Below, one piece after another: positions 6,698 through 15,700 of a DNA stretch of 26,512 bases. The first letter of the stretch is position 1, and each line of letters starts with the position of its first letter. Where the stretch lies: contig CAKOLB010000011.1 of assembly GCA_934096125.1 (NCBI GenBank), positions 1 through 26,512 of the forward strand, written 5' to 3'. The position numbers were made by a program, and so were the translations under genes. The DNA is from an uncultured Bacilli bacterium (GTDB taxonomy: Bacteria; Bacillota_I; Bacilli_A; RF39; UBA660). The notes beneath the pieces were generated by a model. It saw only the letters and a list, made by a program, of their open reading frames with translations, was not told the origin of the DNA and made no database searches.

Positions 6698-6725
6698 AAG
6701 TGGGCAAGAAATCCCACTTTTATTA
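6698..6725 (+). terminator. rimP leader hairpin, probable attenuator
   Basis: AAGTGGG (6698-6704) pairs with CCCACTT (6713-6719) over an eight-base loop and runs into TTTATTATT. Hairpins of this AGTGGG/CCCACT type upstream of rimP recur in Bacillota. The position between promoter and first gene points to attenuation or RNA stabilisation rather than termination of an earlier gene. Confidence 0.6.
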
Positions 6726-6743
6726 TTAGTTACGGAGGGATTT

Positions 6744-7001
6744 ATGAAAGAAAATGTTGAAGTATTAAAACAAGATTTACAAAAGGTACTAGATGAAAAA
6801 GAGCTTATTGTTGATGACATTACTTTTGAAAAGAAAGGTAAATATAACTTTTTAACTATTACTCTTGATAAGGTTGGGGGAATTGATTTAGATATGATTG
6901 TGGAAGCTACCAAACTTGTCAATAAAGTTGTTGATAAAAAAGACATCACTGATGGAAGTTACATACTAGATGTCGTAAGTAAAGAAAGAGGTATAGAATG
7001 A
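6744..7001 (+). CDS. rimP: RimP, N-terminal domain only (ribosome maturation factor)
   Basis: RimP helps mature the 30S subunit. The 85 residues match the family's N-terminal domain: an opening helix, the strands DDITFEKKGKYNFLTITLD, then GGIDLDMIVEATKLVNKVVDKKD, which corresponds to the family's Leu-Asp-Asp-Cys helix segment, and the strand SYILDVVS. The usual SSPGLDRPL turn and the SH3-like C-terminal domain are absent: the protein ends with KERGIE, roughly half the typical 150 residues. There is no visible frameshift, since the stop overlaps the nusA start as ATGA. The ribosome binding site is GGAGGGA. Position before nusA makes the identity firm; whether the short form binds the ribosome is open. 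Confidence 0.85.
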   Translation: MKENVEVLKQDLQKVLDEKELIVDDITFEKKGKYNFLTITLDKVGGIDLDMIVEATKLVNKVVDKKDITDGSYILDVVSKERGIE

Positions 7002-8113
7002 ATAGTAAAGATTTAATAAAAGCTATTGATACAATAGTAAAAGAAAAAAATATTAGTGAGGATATTATATTTGAAGCATTAGAGCTAGCTTTACAAACTG
7101 CTTATAAAAAGAATTTTAACTCAAAAACAAATGTTAAAGTTGAAATAAATAGAGAAACTGGTGATATAAAAGTTTATTCTTACTTAGTAGTTGTAGATGA
7201 CTATGACGATGGTCATGAAGAACTTGATGAAGAAGGTAATACTGTTAAAGTTGAACCAGAGATTAACAAAGATGCCCAAATTCTTTTGGAAGATGCTCAA
7301 AAAATAGTTCCGAATATCAAAGTAGGAGAAACTATCGAAGAAGAAGTTACTCCAGCGGATTTTGGAAGAGTAGCTGCTGGAACCGCTAAACAAGTTGTTA
7401 TGCAAAAGATAAGAGAAGCAGAAAAAAATAGTATTATTGAAGAGTTTGCAGACAAACAAGATGAATTAATGATTGGTATGGTAGCTCTTGAAGACCAAAA
7501 TAATTACTATATAGATTTAGGAAGAACGAGAGGTATTTTACCAAAGAAAGATATTATCCCTGGAGAAAAAATTGAGATGGGTTCAAATATTAAAGTTTAT
7601 ATTACTAAAGTAGAAAATGGAGCTAAAGGTCCTGTTATAAAACTTTCTCGTCGTAACTATGGTTTTGTTAAAAGATTATTTGAACATGAAATACCTGAGG
7701 TTGCAAATGGAACCATTATTATTAAACAAGTAGTAAGAGAACCAGGAATTAGGTCAAAGGTAGCGGTATATTCTATGAATGAAAGAATAGATGCTATTGG
7801 TTCATGTATTGGAGAAAGAGGTTCAAGAATCGCCGGCATCCTAAAAGAATTAAAGGGAGAAAAGTTAGATTTAGTCCCATACAGTGAAGATGATGCCGAA
7901 TTTATCAAAAATGCCATGCTTCCTGCCAAAGATGTTATCGTATCAATTCCTGACCCTGAAGTTCGTGAGGCCTTAGTAATAGTAAATGAAAATAATTTAT
8001 CACTTGCTATAGGCAAAAAGGGAAGTAACATTAAACTTGCTAGCAAGCTTACTAAGTACCATTTAGAAATCAAGACTATGGAAGAAATTAATAAAGCAGG
8101 TAATGAAAATTGA
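6998..8113 (+). CDS. nusA: Transcription termination/antitermination protein NusA
   Basis: NusA binds RNA polymerase and nascent RNA and controls pausing, termination and antitermination. At 371 residues it has the usual Bacillota length. The polymerase-binding N-terminal domain covers about 1-125 (LIKAIDTIVKEKNIS, FEALELALQTAYKK). An S1 domain spans about 155-219 (YYIDLGRTRGILPKKD). Two KH domains follow, with GERG at 272-275 and GKKG at 339-342. No acidic C-terminal repeats follow, as is normal for the phylum. Its ATG overlaps the rimP stop, and its TGA overlaps the TTG start of rnpM, so three genes are translationally coupled. Confidence 0.97.
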   Translation: MNSKDLIKAIDTIVKEKNISEDIIFEALELALQTAYKKNFNSKTNVKVEINRETGDIKVYSYLVVVDDYDDGHEELDEEGNTVKVEPEINKDAQILLEDAQKIVPNIKVGETIEEEVTPADFGRVAAGTAKQVVMQKIREAEKNSIIEEFADKQDELMIGMVALEDQNNYYIDLGRTRGILPKKDIIPGEKIEMGSNIKVYITKVENGAKGPVIKLSRRNYGFVKRLFEHEIPEVANGTIIIKQVVREPGIRSKVAVYSMNERIDAIGSCIGERGSRIAGILKELKGEKLDLVPYSEDDAEFIKNAMLPAKDVIVSIPDPEVREALVIVNENNLSLAIGKKGSNIKLASKLTKYHLEIKTMEEINKAGNEN

Positions 8114-8367
8114 GAAAAATTCCGATGCGCTCATGTGTTATAACAAAAGAAAAGTTACCCAAAAAAGAACTTATTAGAATTGTTAGAACACCAAATAAAG
8201 AAGTAGTCATTGATGAAAGTGGAAAAGTATCAGGACGGGGTGTGTATTTAAAAAAAGACCCTGAAGTCATAAAAAAAGCTCAAAAAAATAAAATACTAGC
8301 AAGGACGCTAGAAGTAGAAATTGACGATAAATTATATGATGAATTGATAGAAATTATAAATAAATAA
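8110..8367 (+). CDS. rnpM: RnpM (YlxR), RNase P modulator family
   Basis: The 85-residue protein is the YlxR/DUF448 family, shown in Bacillus subtilis to bind RNA and modulate RNase P. The hallmarks are the opening RKIPMRSCVITKE, then KKELIRIVRTPNKEVVIDESGK and the GRGVYL turn at 42-47. The start is a TTG embedded in the nusA stop (ATTGA), with AGG upstream. The next gene in many Bacillota, ylxQ (an L7Ae-like K-turn binding protein), is missing; infB follows after 23 bp. Confidence 0.95.
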   Translation: MRKIPMRSCVITKEKLPKKELIRIVRTPNKEVVIDESGKVSGRGVYLKKDPEVIKKAQKNKILARTLEVEIDDKLYDELIEIINK

Positions 8368-8390
8368 ATAAAAGAAAGGTGCGTGAAAGT

Positions 8391-10499
8391 ATGTTAGTAA
8401 AAGATTATGCTAGTGATATGAATTTATCTGTGGCAGAGATACTTAAAAAGTGTCATGAACTATCAATAAATGTTCAAAGTGGAGATGATATGCTTACGGA
8501 TGATGACATAATTCTTCTAGATAATACCATTAATATCATTACAGCAGATGAAGAGATAACTTTTGAAGAAGCTGATGACATTGATGATAAAGTAGATGAA
8601 ATTATGACTTCTAATACTGTTGACCGGAAAATGAAAAATAGTGTTAGTAAACAAAAGCTTAAAAAGAAAGAAAGCAGTAAGTCTGACTTTGCTTCTATGA
8701 AAAAAGAAATGTATAAGCATAAAAATAAGCTTATGAAAAATAAAACAAGGGAAAATATTGTCTTATACAAAAGTGATATGACCGTTGGAGATTTTGCTAC
8801 AGCTCTTGGAGTATCTAATACTGAGATTATCAAAAAATTAATGGAAAATGGTTTGATGCTAAGTATTAATGAACCTATCGCTTTTGATAATGCTGAGATA
8901 ATTGCTCTAGAATACGATAAGAAACTTAAGAAAGAAGAAACGCAAGATGTTAGTAAGTTTGAATTTCTTGAAATAGTTGATGATGAAAAGGACTTAGTAA
9001 AAAGACCACCGATTGTTACTATCATGGGACATGTTGATCATGGAAAAACAACTCTTTTAGATTATATTCGTTCATCATCTATCGCATCAGGTGAGTTTGG
9101 TGGTATAACTCAGCATATTGGAGCTTACCAAACAAAGTATAAAGATAATCTTATTACTTTCATAGATACTCCCGGCCATGCTGCTTTTACTGAAATGAGA
9201 GCAAGAGGAGCATCTGTAACTGATATCGTTATTGTAATAGTTGCAGCCGATGATGGTGTTAAACCGCAAACTAAAGAAGCTGTTGACCACGCTTTAAGTG
9301 CGGGAGTACCAATCATAGTCGCAGTTAATAAAATAGATAAACCAGAAGCTAATGTGGAAAGAGTATTAAGCGAGATGACAGAAATAGGTATCACTCCAGA
9401 AAGTTGGGGAGGAGATACACCATTTATTAACATTTCGGCTCATACTGGCGAGGGTATTGATTTACTTTTAGAAACAATTTTAACTATCGCTGAGGTAGAA
9501 GAACTTAAAGCAAACCCAAATAGATATGCTCTTGGTGCAGTTATTGAATCTAGACTTGATAAAAATGTTGGGGGAGTAGCATCATTCCTAATTCAAAATG
9601 GGACCTTAAGAATTGGTGACCCTGTAGTTGTGGGAAGCAGTTATGCTAAAATCAGAACAATGAAAAATGATTTAGGAGAATCTATTGTCGAAGCAGGTCC
9701 ATCAACTCCGGTAGAAATCACTGGTTTAACTGAAAACCCAGCCGCTGGTGATAAGTTTATGGCCTTTGAAACTGAAAAAGAAGCAAAGATGATTGCCGAA
9801 AAAAGAAAAACTGCAGCTAAACTTGCTCAAAATGAAAATAAAAAAGTATCATTAGATGACTTATTTGCAAGTATAGATAATGGTGCTAAAGAAATAAATG
9901 TTGTTTTAAAAGCCGATGTTAGAGGTTCAGAAGAAGCGGTTAAAAATGCTTTAGAAAAAATAAAAGAAAAAGATGTAAGTATCAAAGTTATCCGCAGTGG
10001 TATCGGAGCAATCACAGAATCCGATGTCATCTTAGCAAGTGCTTCAAATGCTATCATTATCGGGTTTAATGTCATCGAAGGAGATAATGTTAAAGATATA
10101 GCTAAAGATAAAAAAATCGATATTCGTCTTTACACTATCATCTATAAATTAGTTGAAGACATGAAAGCTGCAATGTGCGGTATGCTTGACCCAGAATATG
10201 AAGAAAAAATAATCGGTGAAGTGGAAGTGCGAAAAATCTTCAAATTTTCTAAAGTTGGTAATATCGCTGGTTGTTATGTAACAGATGGAATAGTTACAAG
10301 TAATGCTCTTGCCAGAGTAATTCGCGATGGAATAGTTCTTGCTAGTGATGAAAAAATTGCCAGCTTGCAAAGAGAAAAAGACCAAGCTAAAGAAGTTAAA
10401 AAAGGTTTTGAATGTGGTATCACTTTAGAAAAATTCAATGATTTTAAAGAAAATGATAAAATTATCGTTTATGAAATGGTTGAGGTGCCACGTGGCTAG
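8391..10499 (+). CDS. infB: Translation initiation factor IF-2
   Basis: IF-2 is the GTPase that brings initiator tRNA to the 30S subunit and promotes subunit joining. The 702 residues hold an IF2_N motif at about 1-50, a basic linker, a second IF2_N motif at about 120-160, and the GTPase domain with GHVDHGKT (213-220), DTPGH (259-263), NKID (313-316) and a SAHTGEG G5 region. Domains II, III and the initiator-binding domain IV (ending near the VYEMVEVPRG tail) follow. The protein is on the short side because the N-terminal region is compact. ATG 8391 is preferred to GTG 8379, since AAAGGTG (8374-8380) lies about ten bases ahead of the former and overlaps the latter. The stop overlaps rbfA. Confidence 0.97.
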   Translation: MLVKDYASDMNLSVAEILKKCHELSINVQSGDDMLTDDDIILLDNTINIITADEEITFEEADDIDDKVDEIMTSNTVDRKMKNSVSKQKLKKKESSKSDFASMKKEMYKHKNKLMKNKTRENIVLYKSDMTVGDFATALGVSNTEIIKKLMENGLMLSINEPIAFDNAEIIALEYDKKLKKEETQDVSKFEFLEIVDDEKDLVKRPPIVTIMGHVDHGKTTLLDYIRSSSIASGEFGGITQHIGAYQTKYKDNLITFIDTPGHAAFTEMRARGASVTDIVIVIVAADDGVKPQTKEAVDHALSAGVPIIVAVNKIDKPEANVERVLSEMTEIGITPESWGGDTPFINISAHTGEGIDLLLETILTIAEVEELKANPNRYALGAVIESRLDKNVGGVASFLIQNGTLRIGDPVVVGSSYAKIRTMKNDLGESIVEAGPSTPVEITGLTENPAAGDKFMAFETEKEAKMIAEKRKTAAKLAQNENKKVSLDDLFASIDNGAKEINVVLKADVRGSEEAVKNALEKIKEKDVSIKVIRSGIGAITESDVILASASNAIIIGFNVIEGDNVKDIAKDKKIDIRLYTIIYKLVEDMKAAMCGMLDPEYEEKIIGEVEVRKIFKFSKVGNIAGCYVTDGIVTSNALARVIRDGIVLASDEKIASLQREKDQAKEVKKGFECGITLEKFNDFKENDKIIVYEMVEVPRG

Positions 10500-10836
10500 T
10501 TATAAGACAGCAAGACTTGAAAGTGATATTCAAAAGTATTTATGTGAAATATTTTTGACAGAAACTCGTGATGAACTTCTTAAAACCATTACCATCACAG
10601 GTTGTGATTTAACCAAAGACTTAAGCTTTTGCAAGGTTTATTTTACTTCAATAAGTGATCTTACTCATGAAAAACTAGAAAAAGAACTCAATGAAGCATC
10701 TCACTTTATTCGTGGCAAATTAAGTGAAAAAATAGAAATTAGACATACACCAGAATTACGATTTATCTATGATGAATCTATTGAATATGGTGAAAAAATT
10801 GAAAAAATATTAAAAGAAATCGACAGGGAGGTTTAA
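10492..10836 (+). CDS. rbfA: 30S ribosome-binding factor RbfA
   Basis: RbfA binds free 30S subunits and aids 16S rRNA 5'-end maturation. The 114 residues form the KH-like fold of the family: MASYKTARLESDIQKYLCEIF at the start, then a strand pair with SFCKVYFTSISD, a helix with HFIRGKLSEKIEIRHTPELRFIYDES and the closing IEKILKEI. GTG at 10492 is chosen because GAGGTG lies five bases upstream and the family N-terminus matches there. It overlaps the infB stop by eight bases, so translation is coupled. Confidence 0.93.
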   Translation: MASYKTARLESDIQKYLCEIFLTETRDELLKTITITGCDLTKDLSFCKVYFTSISDLTHEKLEKELNEASHFIRGKLSEKIEIRHTPELRFIYDESIEYGEKIEKILKEIDREV

Positions 10837-10838
10837 AA

Positions 10839-11480
10839 ATGATTTTGTTAACAAAAAATATTCCAAAGGAGCTAAATGAAAAAGTTGAAATTGCTTATAG
10901 CAATTTCTTTAAATCTCTTTATGGAAAAAGTTTAAAGAAAGAAAATGGGGTAGATGAATTATTAGCAAACGAAAATATGCGGTTTGCAATATATGATGAT
11001 AAAGCTGTTGCCAGAGTTTTAATCGATGATGAAACAGTTCATATTGGAGAAATAATATCTTTAGATAGTAAGGTTGTGGACCCAAAGATAATTAAAGAAT
11101 ATATTGAAACATTTACAAGCTATGCTGAAGAAACATTTAGGGAAAGTTTTTACTGTGAAGCTAGTAAAGATGGCCGAATTGATGGTTATGAAAAGTTAAC
11201 TGTGGAAAAAGAAAGCCCTAGTAGATATGACCTAAATAAAACCTATCTTTTTAGTAAGCATTTTACTCCTAAATTATATCACTATAATGAATATGAAGAA
11301 AAAGATGCTCATGCTGAGATAAAGATTACTGATAAAAAGGTAGTACTTAATACAATATCTTTTTATAATAACAAAAATAGTGAAGAGATTTGGAAGTTTT
11401 ATATTAATACCTTGGAAAACATGGCCGAAGACTTAGGTAAAGAATTAAATGCGGACTTTTCAAGAGTTAGGGTAAAATAG
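10839..11480 (+). CDS. Unknown protein with two copies of a small alpha/beta domain
   Basis: No known family is recognised. The 213 residues carry two copies of one module, about 49-109 and 149-209. Each opens with a strand pattern A-[RE]-[VI]-x-I-x-D-x-x-V-x-[IL]-x-x-I (AVARVLIDDETVHIGEI and DAHAEIKITDKKVVLNTI), then a helix of about 20 residues and a short final strand. A third copy is the body of the next gene. The product is soluble, acidic, and has no signal or membrane segment. GGGAGG lies upstream and the gene starts two bases after rbfA. Its place between rbfA and truB suggests a role in ribosome or tRNA maturation, but that is only an inference from context. Confidence 0.8.
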   Translation: MILLTKNIPKELNEKVEIAYSNFFKSLYGKSLKKENGVDELLANENMRFAIYDDKAVARVLIDDETVHIGEIISLDSKVVDPKIIKEYIETFTSYAEETFRESFYCEASKDGRIDGYEKLTVEKESPSRYDLNKTYLFSKHFTPKLYHYNEYEEKDAHAEIKITDKKVVLNTISFYNNKNSEEIWKFYINTLENMAEDLGKELNADFSRVRVK

Positions 11481-11481
11481 T

Positions 11482-11775
11482 ATGATAATTTTTTCAAAAG
11501 TATGCCCCGCTTTAAAACAAGGTGAAAATTTTGATAATTCTCAAAGTCAAATTGATAAACAATATATTGAGCATGTTGAAACTGGATACTGGGCAGAGGT
11601 AGTGATAACAGATGAAAAAGTTACGATAAAACCGATACACTATCCAGAAAATGCCCCAAGTGAAGAAAAAATATTTGTAATGCGAGAAATCATTGATATT
11701 ATAGGAATTTATGCTCAAAGTATAGGAAGGAGCTTTAGAATTGAAGGAAGCAAGCAGTTATCTCGTACTCGTTAA
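11482..11775 (+). CDS. Unknown protein with one copy of the same domain
   Basis: The 97-residue product holds a third copy of the module at about 28-90: AEVVITDEKVTIKPI, a helix FVMREIIDIIGIYAQS and the end strand SFRIEGS. The alignment with the two copies in the upstream protein runs without a gap through the first strand pair, so the genes are paralogous. It begins one base after its neighbour stops, and overlaps the TTG start of truB by 35 bases. No Cys or His clusters suggest a metal site. Function unknown; possibly a partner of the upstream protein. Confidence 0.78.
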   Translation: MIIFSKVCPALKQGENFDNSQSQIDKQYIEHVETGYWAEVVITDEKVTIKPIHYPENAPSEEKIFVMREIIDIIGIYAQSIGRSFRIEGSKQLSRTR

Positions 11776-12595
11776 TAAACCAGTCGGAATAACTAGCAGA
11801 GACGTTGTCAATAAACTTAATCACATACTTACAACCAAAAAAATCGGCCATACCGGGACTCTTGACCCTCTTGCATCGGGAGTCTTAGTTTGTCTTGTAG
11901 GAAAGTACACCAAATTAGGGGAGTTAATAACTAGTTTGGATAAAGAGTATGTAGCCAAAATAAAACTGGGGATTAAAACAGACACCGGAGATATCACTGG
12001 AAACACTTTAGAAACTTCAAGTTATAAGCCATCTAGAAAACTAGTAGAGAAAGTCTTTTCAGAATTTCCAAAAAAGTACATGCAAACAGTTCCTAAATAC
12101 TCAGCGGTTAAAATAAATGGTAAAAAGCTATATGAATATGCTCGGGAAAATATTGATATAAAACTTCCCGAAAGAGAAGTTACAATTTACAACTTAGAGT
12201 TATTATCTTATGAAAATGATACCATTACTTTTAAAGCAAAAGTTTCCAAAGGCACTTATATTCGCGCGTTAATCGAAGATATATGCGACCGTATCAACTG
12301 TCTAGGGACAATGAGTGCTTTAGAAAGAACTATGCAAGGAAAGTTTAAACTAGAAAATTCTTTTACGCTTGAAGATATAGAGAATGGAGAATTTATATTT
12401 CAAAAGATAGCAGATTTTCTAGATATTCCCGTCTATTCTATTCCCAAAACTTATTTAACTAAAGTTTTAAATGGAGCTAAATTACCAGATATATTCTCAA
12501 TATCAAATCTAGTGTTACTAACAGATAAAGGTGAGGAAGTTGCCATTTATCAAAAGGAAAATGACTATTTAAGGCCTTATATTATGCTCAAATAA
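11741..12595 (+). CDS. truB: tRNA pseudouridine-55 synthase TruB
   Basis: TruB makes pseudouridine at position 55 of the T-loop of tRNAs. The 284 residues carry the catalytic motif GHTGTLDPLASGVL with the nucleophilic Asp at about position 42, the VNKPVGITSRDVVNKL opening, and the family blocks VPKYSAVKINGKKLYEYAR and GTYIRALIEDI. The C-terminal region (about 240-284) is a reduced PUA-like domain. The start is a TTG with AAGGAGC nine bases upstream, inside the end of the previous gene. ribF, often next in this operon, is absent; a terminator follows at once. Confidence 0.95.
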   Translation: MKEASSYLVLVNKPVGITSRDVVNKLNHILTTKKIGHTGTLDPLASGVLVCLVGKYTKLGELITSLDKEYVAKIKLGIKTDTGDITGNTLETSSYKPSRKLVEKVFSEFPKKYMQTVPKYSAVKINGKKLYEYARENIDIKLPEREVTIYNLELLSYENDTITFKAKVSKGTYIRALIEDICDRINCLGTMSALERTMQGKFKLENSFTLEDIENGEFIFQKIADFLDIPVYSIPKTYLTKVLNGAKLPDIFSISNLVLLTDKGEEVAIYQKENDYLRPYIMLK

Positions 12596-12621
12596 AAAAG
12601 ACAATTTTATCTGTCTTTTTT
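12594..12621 (+). terminator. Rho-independent terminator of the translation operon
   Basis: AAAAAAGACA and TGTCTTTTTT form a ten-pair stem over an eight-base loop immediately at the truB stop. The A/T-flanked symmetry could make it work in both directions. Confidence 0.85.
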
Positions 12622-12747
12622 GTTTGCGTATTTTTTCACTTCAGTAGCTATCTCTTTTATACAATTTCATAAACAAGGGCCTTTTTTTATTATTTATGGA
12701 TAAATATACCATATTGTGTTATCATAGTCCATGAAAGGAAAATGCTC

Positions 12748-15700
12748 ATGACAACAGATGAACTACTTAGAAAAACAAATATTCAAGCATACGTAAAACT
12801 AGATGACCTTGTAAAAGGAAAAAATTATGATATGCGTACAGTTGAAAAGACAAATCATCGCACTGTCCAAGGTCCTTTTGGCAAACTTTATTTAAGTCAC
12901 TTTACTGTGGATTCTGAGACGACAGTTACATACTTTGATATCGATATTATAATTGAAAATAAGAAAAAAATAACTCAAGTATCATGTGACTGTCATCATT
13001 TTCGTGAAACCCGCAGTTGTAAACATATCGCCGCTTGTTTTGTTAAGTATGCTAAAGAACTATTTGATATCGCTAGTGTTTCCGACATATCAAAAGATAT
13101 CTTACAAAAATTTTTGGAACCCGAAAACAAAGTAATCAAAAAAGAACTAAATGTTGAGCTCAGCATCAATATTAAAAAAAGAGAAAATCATTACTATTAT
13201 GGCCCAGACAAGTTTGTAGAAATTAAAGTCACTGTCGGCGAAAATAAAATGTATATCCTTGGTAACCATACAAATCAGTTTATGAGCGCTTTTAATGCCG
13301 GCGATGGTGAAGTTTATTTTGGTAAAAACTTTACATATAAGGCGGAAGAATATTTTGTTAGTGATGAAAATAGAGAAATTCTAGAAGCTTACTTCGATTT
13401 AACTGAGGGATATCCAAGCAGGCAATACTCAGAAAGTAAACTTAAAAAATTTTTATATAAAATTAAAGATAGTCATTTTGTAATAGAAAACTACCAAGTT
13501 GATGGCATTATCCAAAAGTTTCCCATTGCTACTAATCTTTCCAAAGAAAAAGATGAATATAAATTAGAGTTTGATTTAGATAGCATCGAAAGTTTAATTG
13601 ATGATGATTATGAATATATTTTGTACAAAGGACTTTTATACCACTTAAATGCCAAAGAAAAAAATTTAATTGATGAGCTCATAAACAATAATATGGAAAA
13701 CATAAACATTCCAAAATCTGAATTTAATCTTTTTACCAAAGGGTTACTTGGCTTAGTGAGGAAAAATTTAAGTGTTGATGCAACTGCAGATGACATTATC
13801 ATTCCCAAAGATATCAAAGCACAACTTTATTTTGATTTACGAAATACATTTATCATAGCAAATCCAAAATTTATATATAATGACGAGGTTATTGGTTACT
13901 TTGATAAAACCGATGATATCTTGCGTGACTCAGACTTTGAAACAAGCACCATCAATGACCTTTTAGCTTATGGCTTTACGAAGCAAAAGAACCAAATAGT
14001 TTTAACAGATTTAGAACAGCAAGTAGATTTTGTTGAAAATGGCTTAGAAATTCTCGCTGAAAAATACGAAATATTTACAACAGAAAAATTTAAGAAAATG
14101 AGCATTAAAAAGACAACAACTGTATCATCCATGTTTGGAATTGGCCAAGATAACATTTTTAGCTATAATTTTAGTCTAGGAGATATCAAAAGTGATGAAC
14201 TAGTAAATATTTTTAAATCTATTAAAAATAAAAAGAAGTACTATAAACTAAAAAATGGTGATATATTAAGCTTAGAAGATAAAGCTTTAAACGAGTTAAG
14301 TAGTCTAAGTGATGATTTAGAACTTAGTGATGAAGATATAATAAGAGGTAAGGGAAGTATTTTAAAATACCGGGCTATATATTTAGATAGTCTAAAAAAC
14401 ACTAAGTATAGTATTATAAATACAGATAACTTATTTGATAATTTTATTAAACAGTTTCATAAATATAAAAACTGTAACTTAACTCTTTCCAAAGATGAAT
14501 TAAGTATTTTAAGAGATTATCAAGTAACAGGAGTTAAATGGCTTTATAATTTAGCAAAAACTGGTTTCGGTGGTATCCTCGCTGATGAAATGGGACTTGG
14601 AAAAACAATTCAAGTAATTTATTATATAAAGCAAGTTTTAAAAGATGAACCAAAAGCCAAGTTTTTAATTGTTGTTCCAACTTCACTTGCTTATAACTGG
14701 GACCATGAGATAGATAAATTTGCTCCAGAAATTAAACATACTATATGTGCAAGCAGTAAAGAAAAAAGACATAATACTTTAGAGCATTTAGAGAATTTAA
14801 ATGTCATTGTCACAACTTACGGCCTTTTAAGAGAAGATAAAGAATATTATGAGAAACTTAAATTTAACACGATGATTATTGATGAAGCTCAAAACATTAA
14901 AAACAATATGGCAGGCATCACTAGATGTGTTAAAGCACTAAAAGCGGATACGAAATTTGCTTTAACAGGAACACCTCTTGAAAATTCTGTTCTAGAACTT
15001 TGGAGTATTTTTGACTATATTATGCCTGGATATCTTGCTAGCTTAACTAAGTTTCAAGCTAAATACAAAATTAAGGACTTTAATGAAGATAGTGAAAACT
15101 TAATTAAAGGTCTAAGCAAGCAGATAAATCCATTCATCTTAAGAAGAAAGAAAACTGATGTTGTCAAAGAATTACCTGATAAGCTTATTAATGATATCTA
15201 TATCGATTTAAAAGATGAGCAAAAAAAACTTTATGCCGCTGAACTTGAAAAAGTAAAAGAAGAAATGGATAAAATAATGAAAGAAGAGGGAATAAATAAA
15301 GCTAGATTTTTAATTCTTCAGCTTCTTACTAAGCTAAGGCAAATATGTATTGACCCATCCATTGTTTATGAAAATTATACCAACGGTTCTAATAAAATCG
15401 AGCAGCTTACCGCTCTTGTTAAAGAATATACGGAAAATGAGCATAAAGTTCTCATTTTCTCCTCATTTAAAACCGCTTTAAATATCGTTAAAAAAACACT
15501 AGAAAAAGAAAAAATTGGTGTTTACATGATAGATGGAAGTGTTAAAGCAAAAAAAAGAGTAGAAATGGTTGATGCTTTTAACAATAAAGAAGAAGTAAAA
15601 GTATTTTTGATAATGCTTAAATCAGGTGGAACCGGTCTTAATTTAACTAGTGCAGATGTTGTAATTCACTTAGATTTATGGTGGAACCCTCAAGCTGAAA

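Noticed and set aside
12622..12747. Promoter of the SNF2 gene
   Set aside because: TATCAT near 12720 has a TGGATA at the expected distance, but both are weak and several alternatives are equally good.
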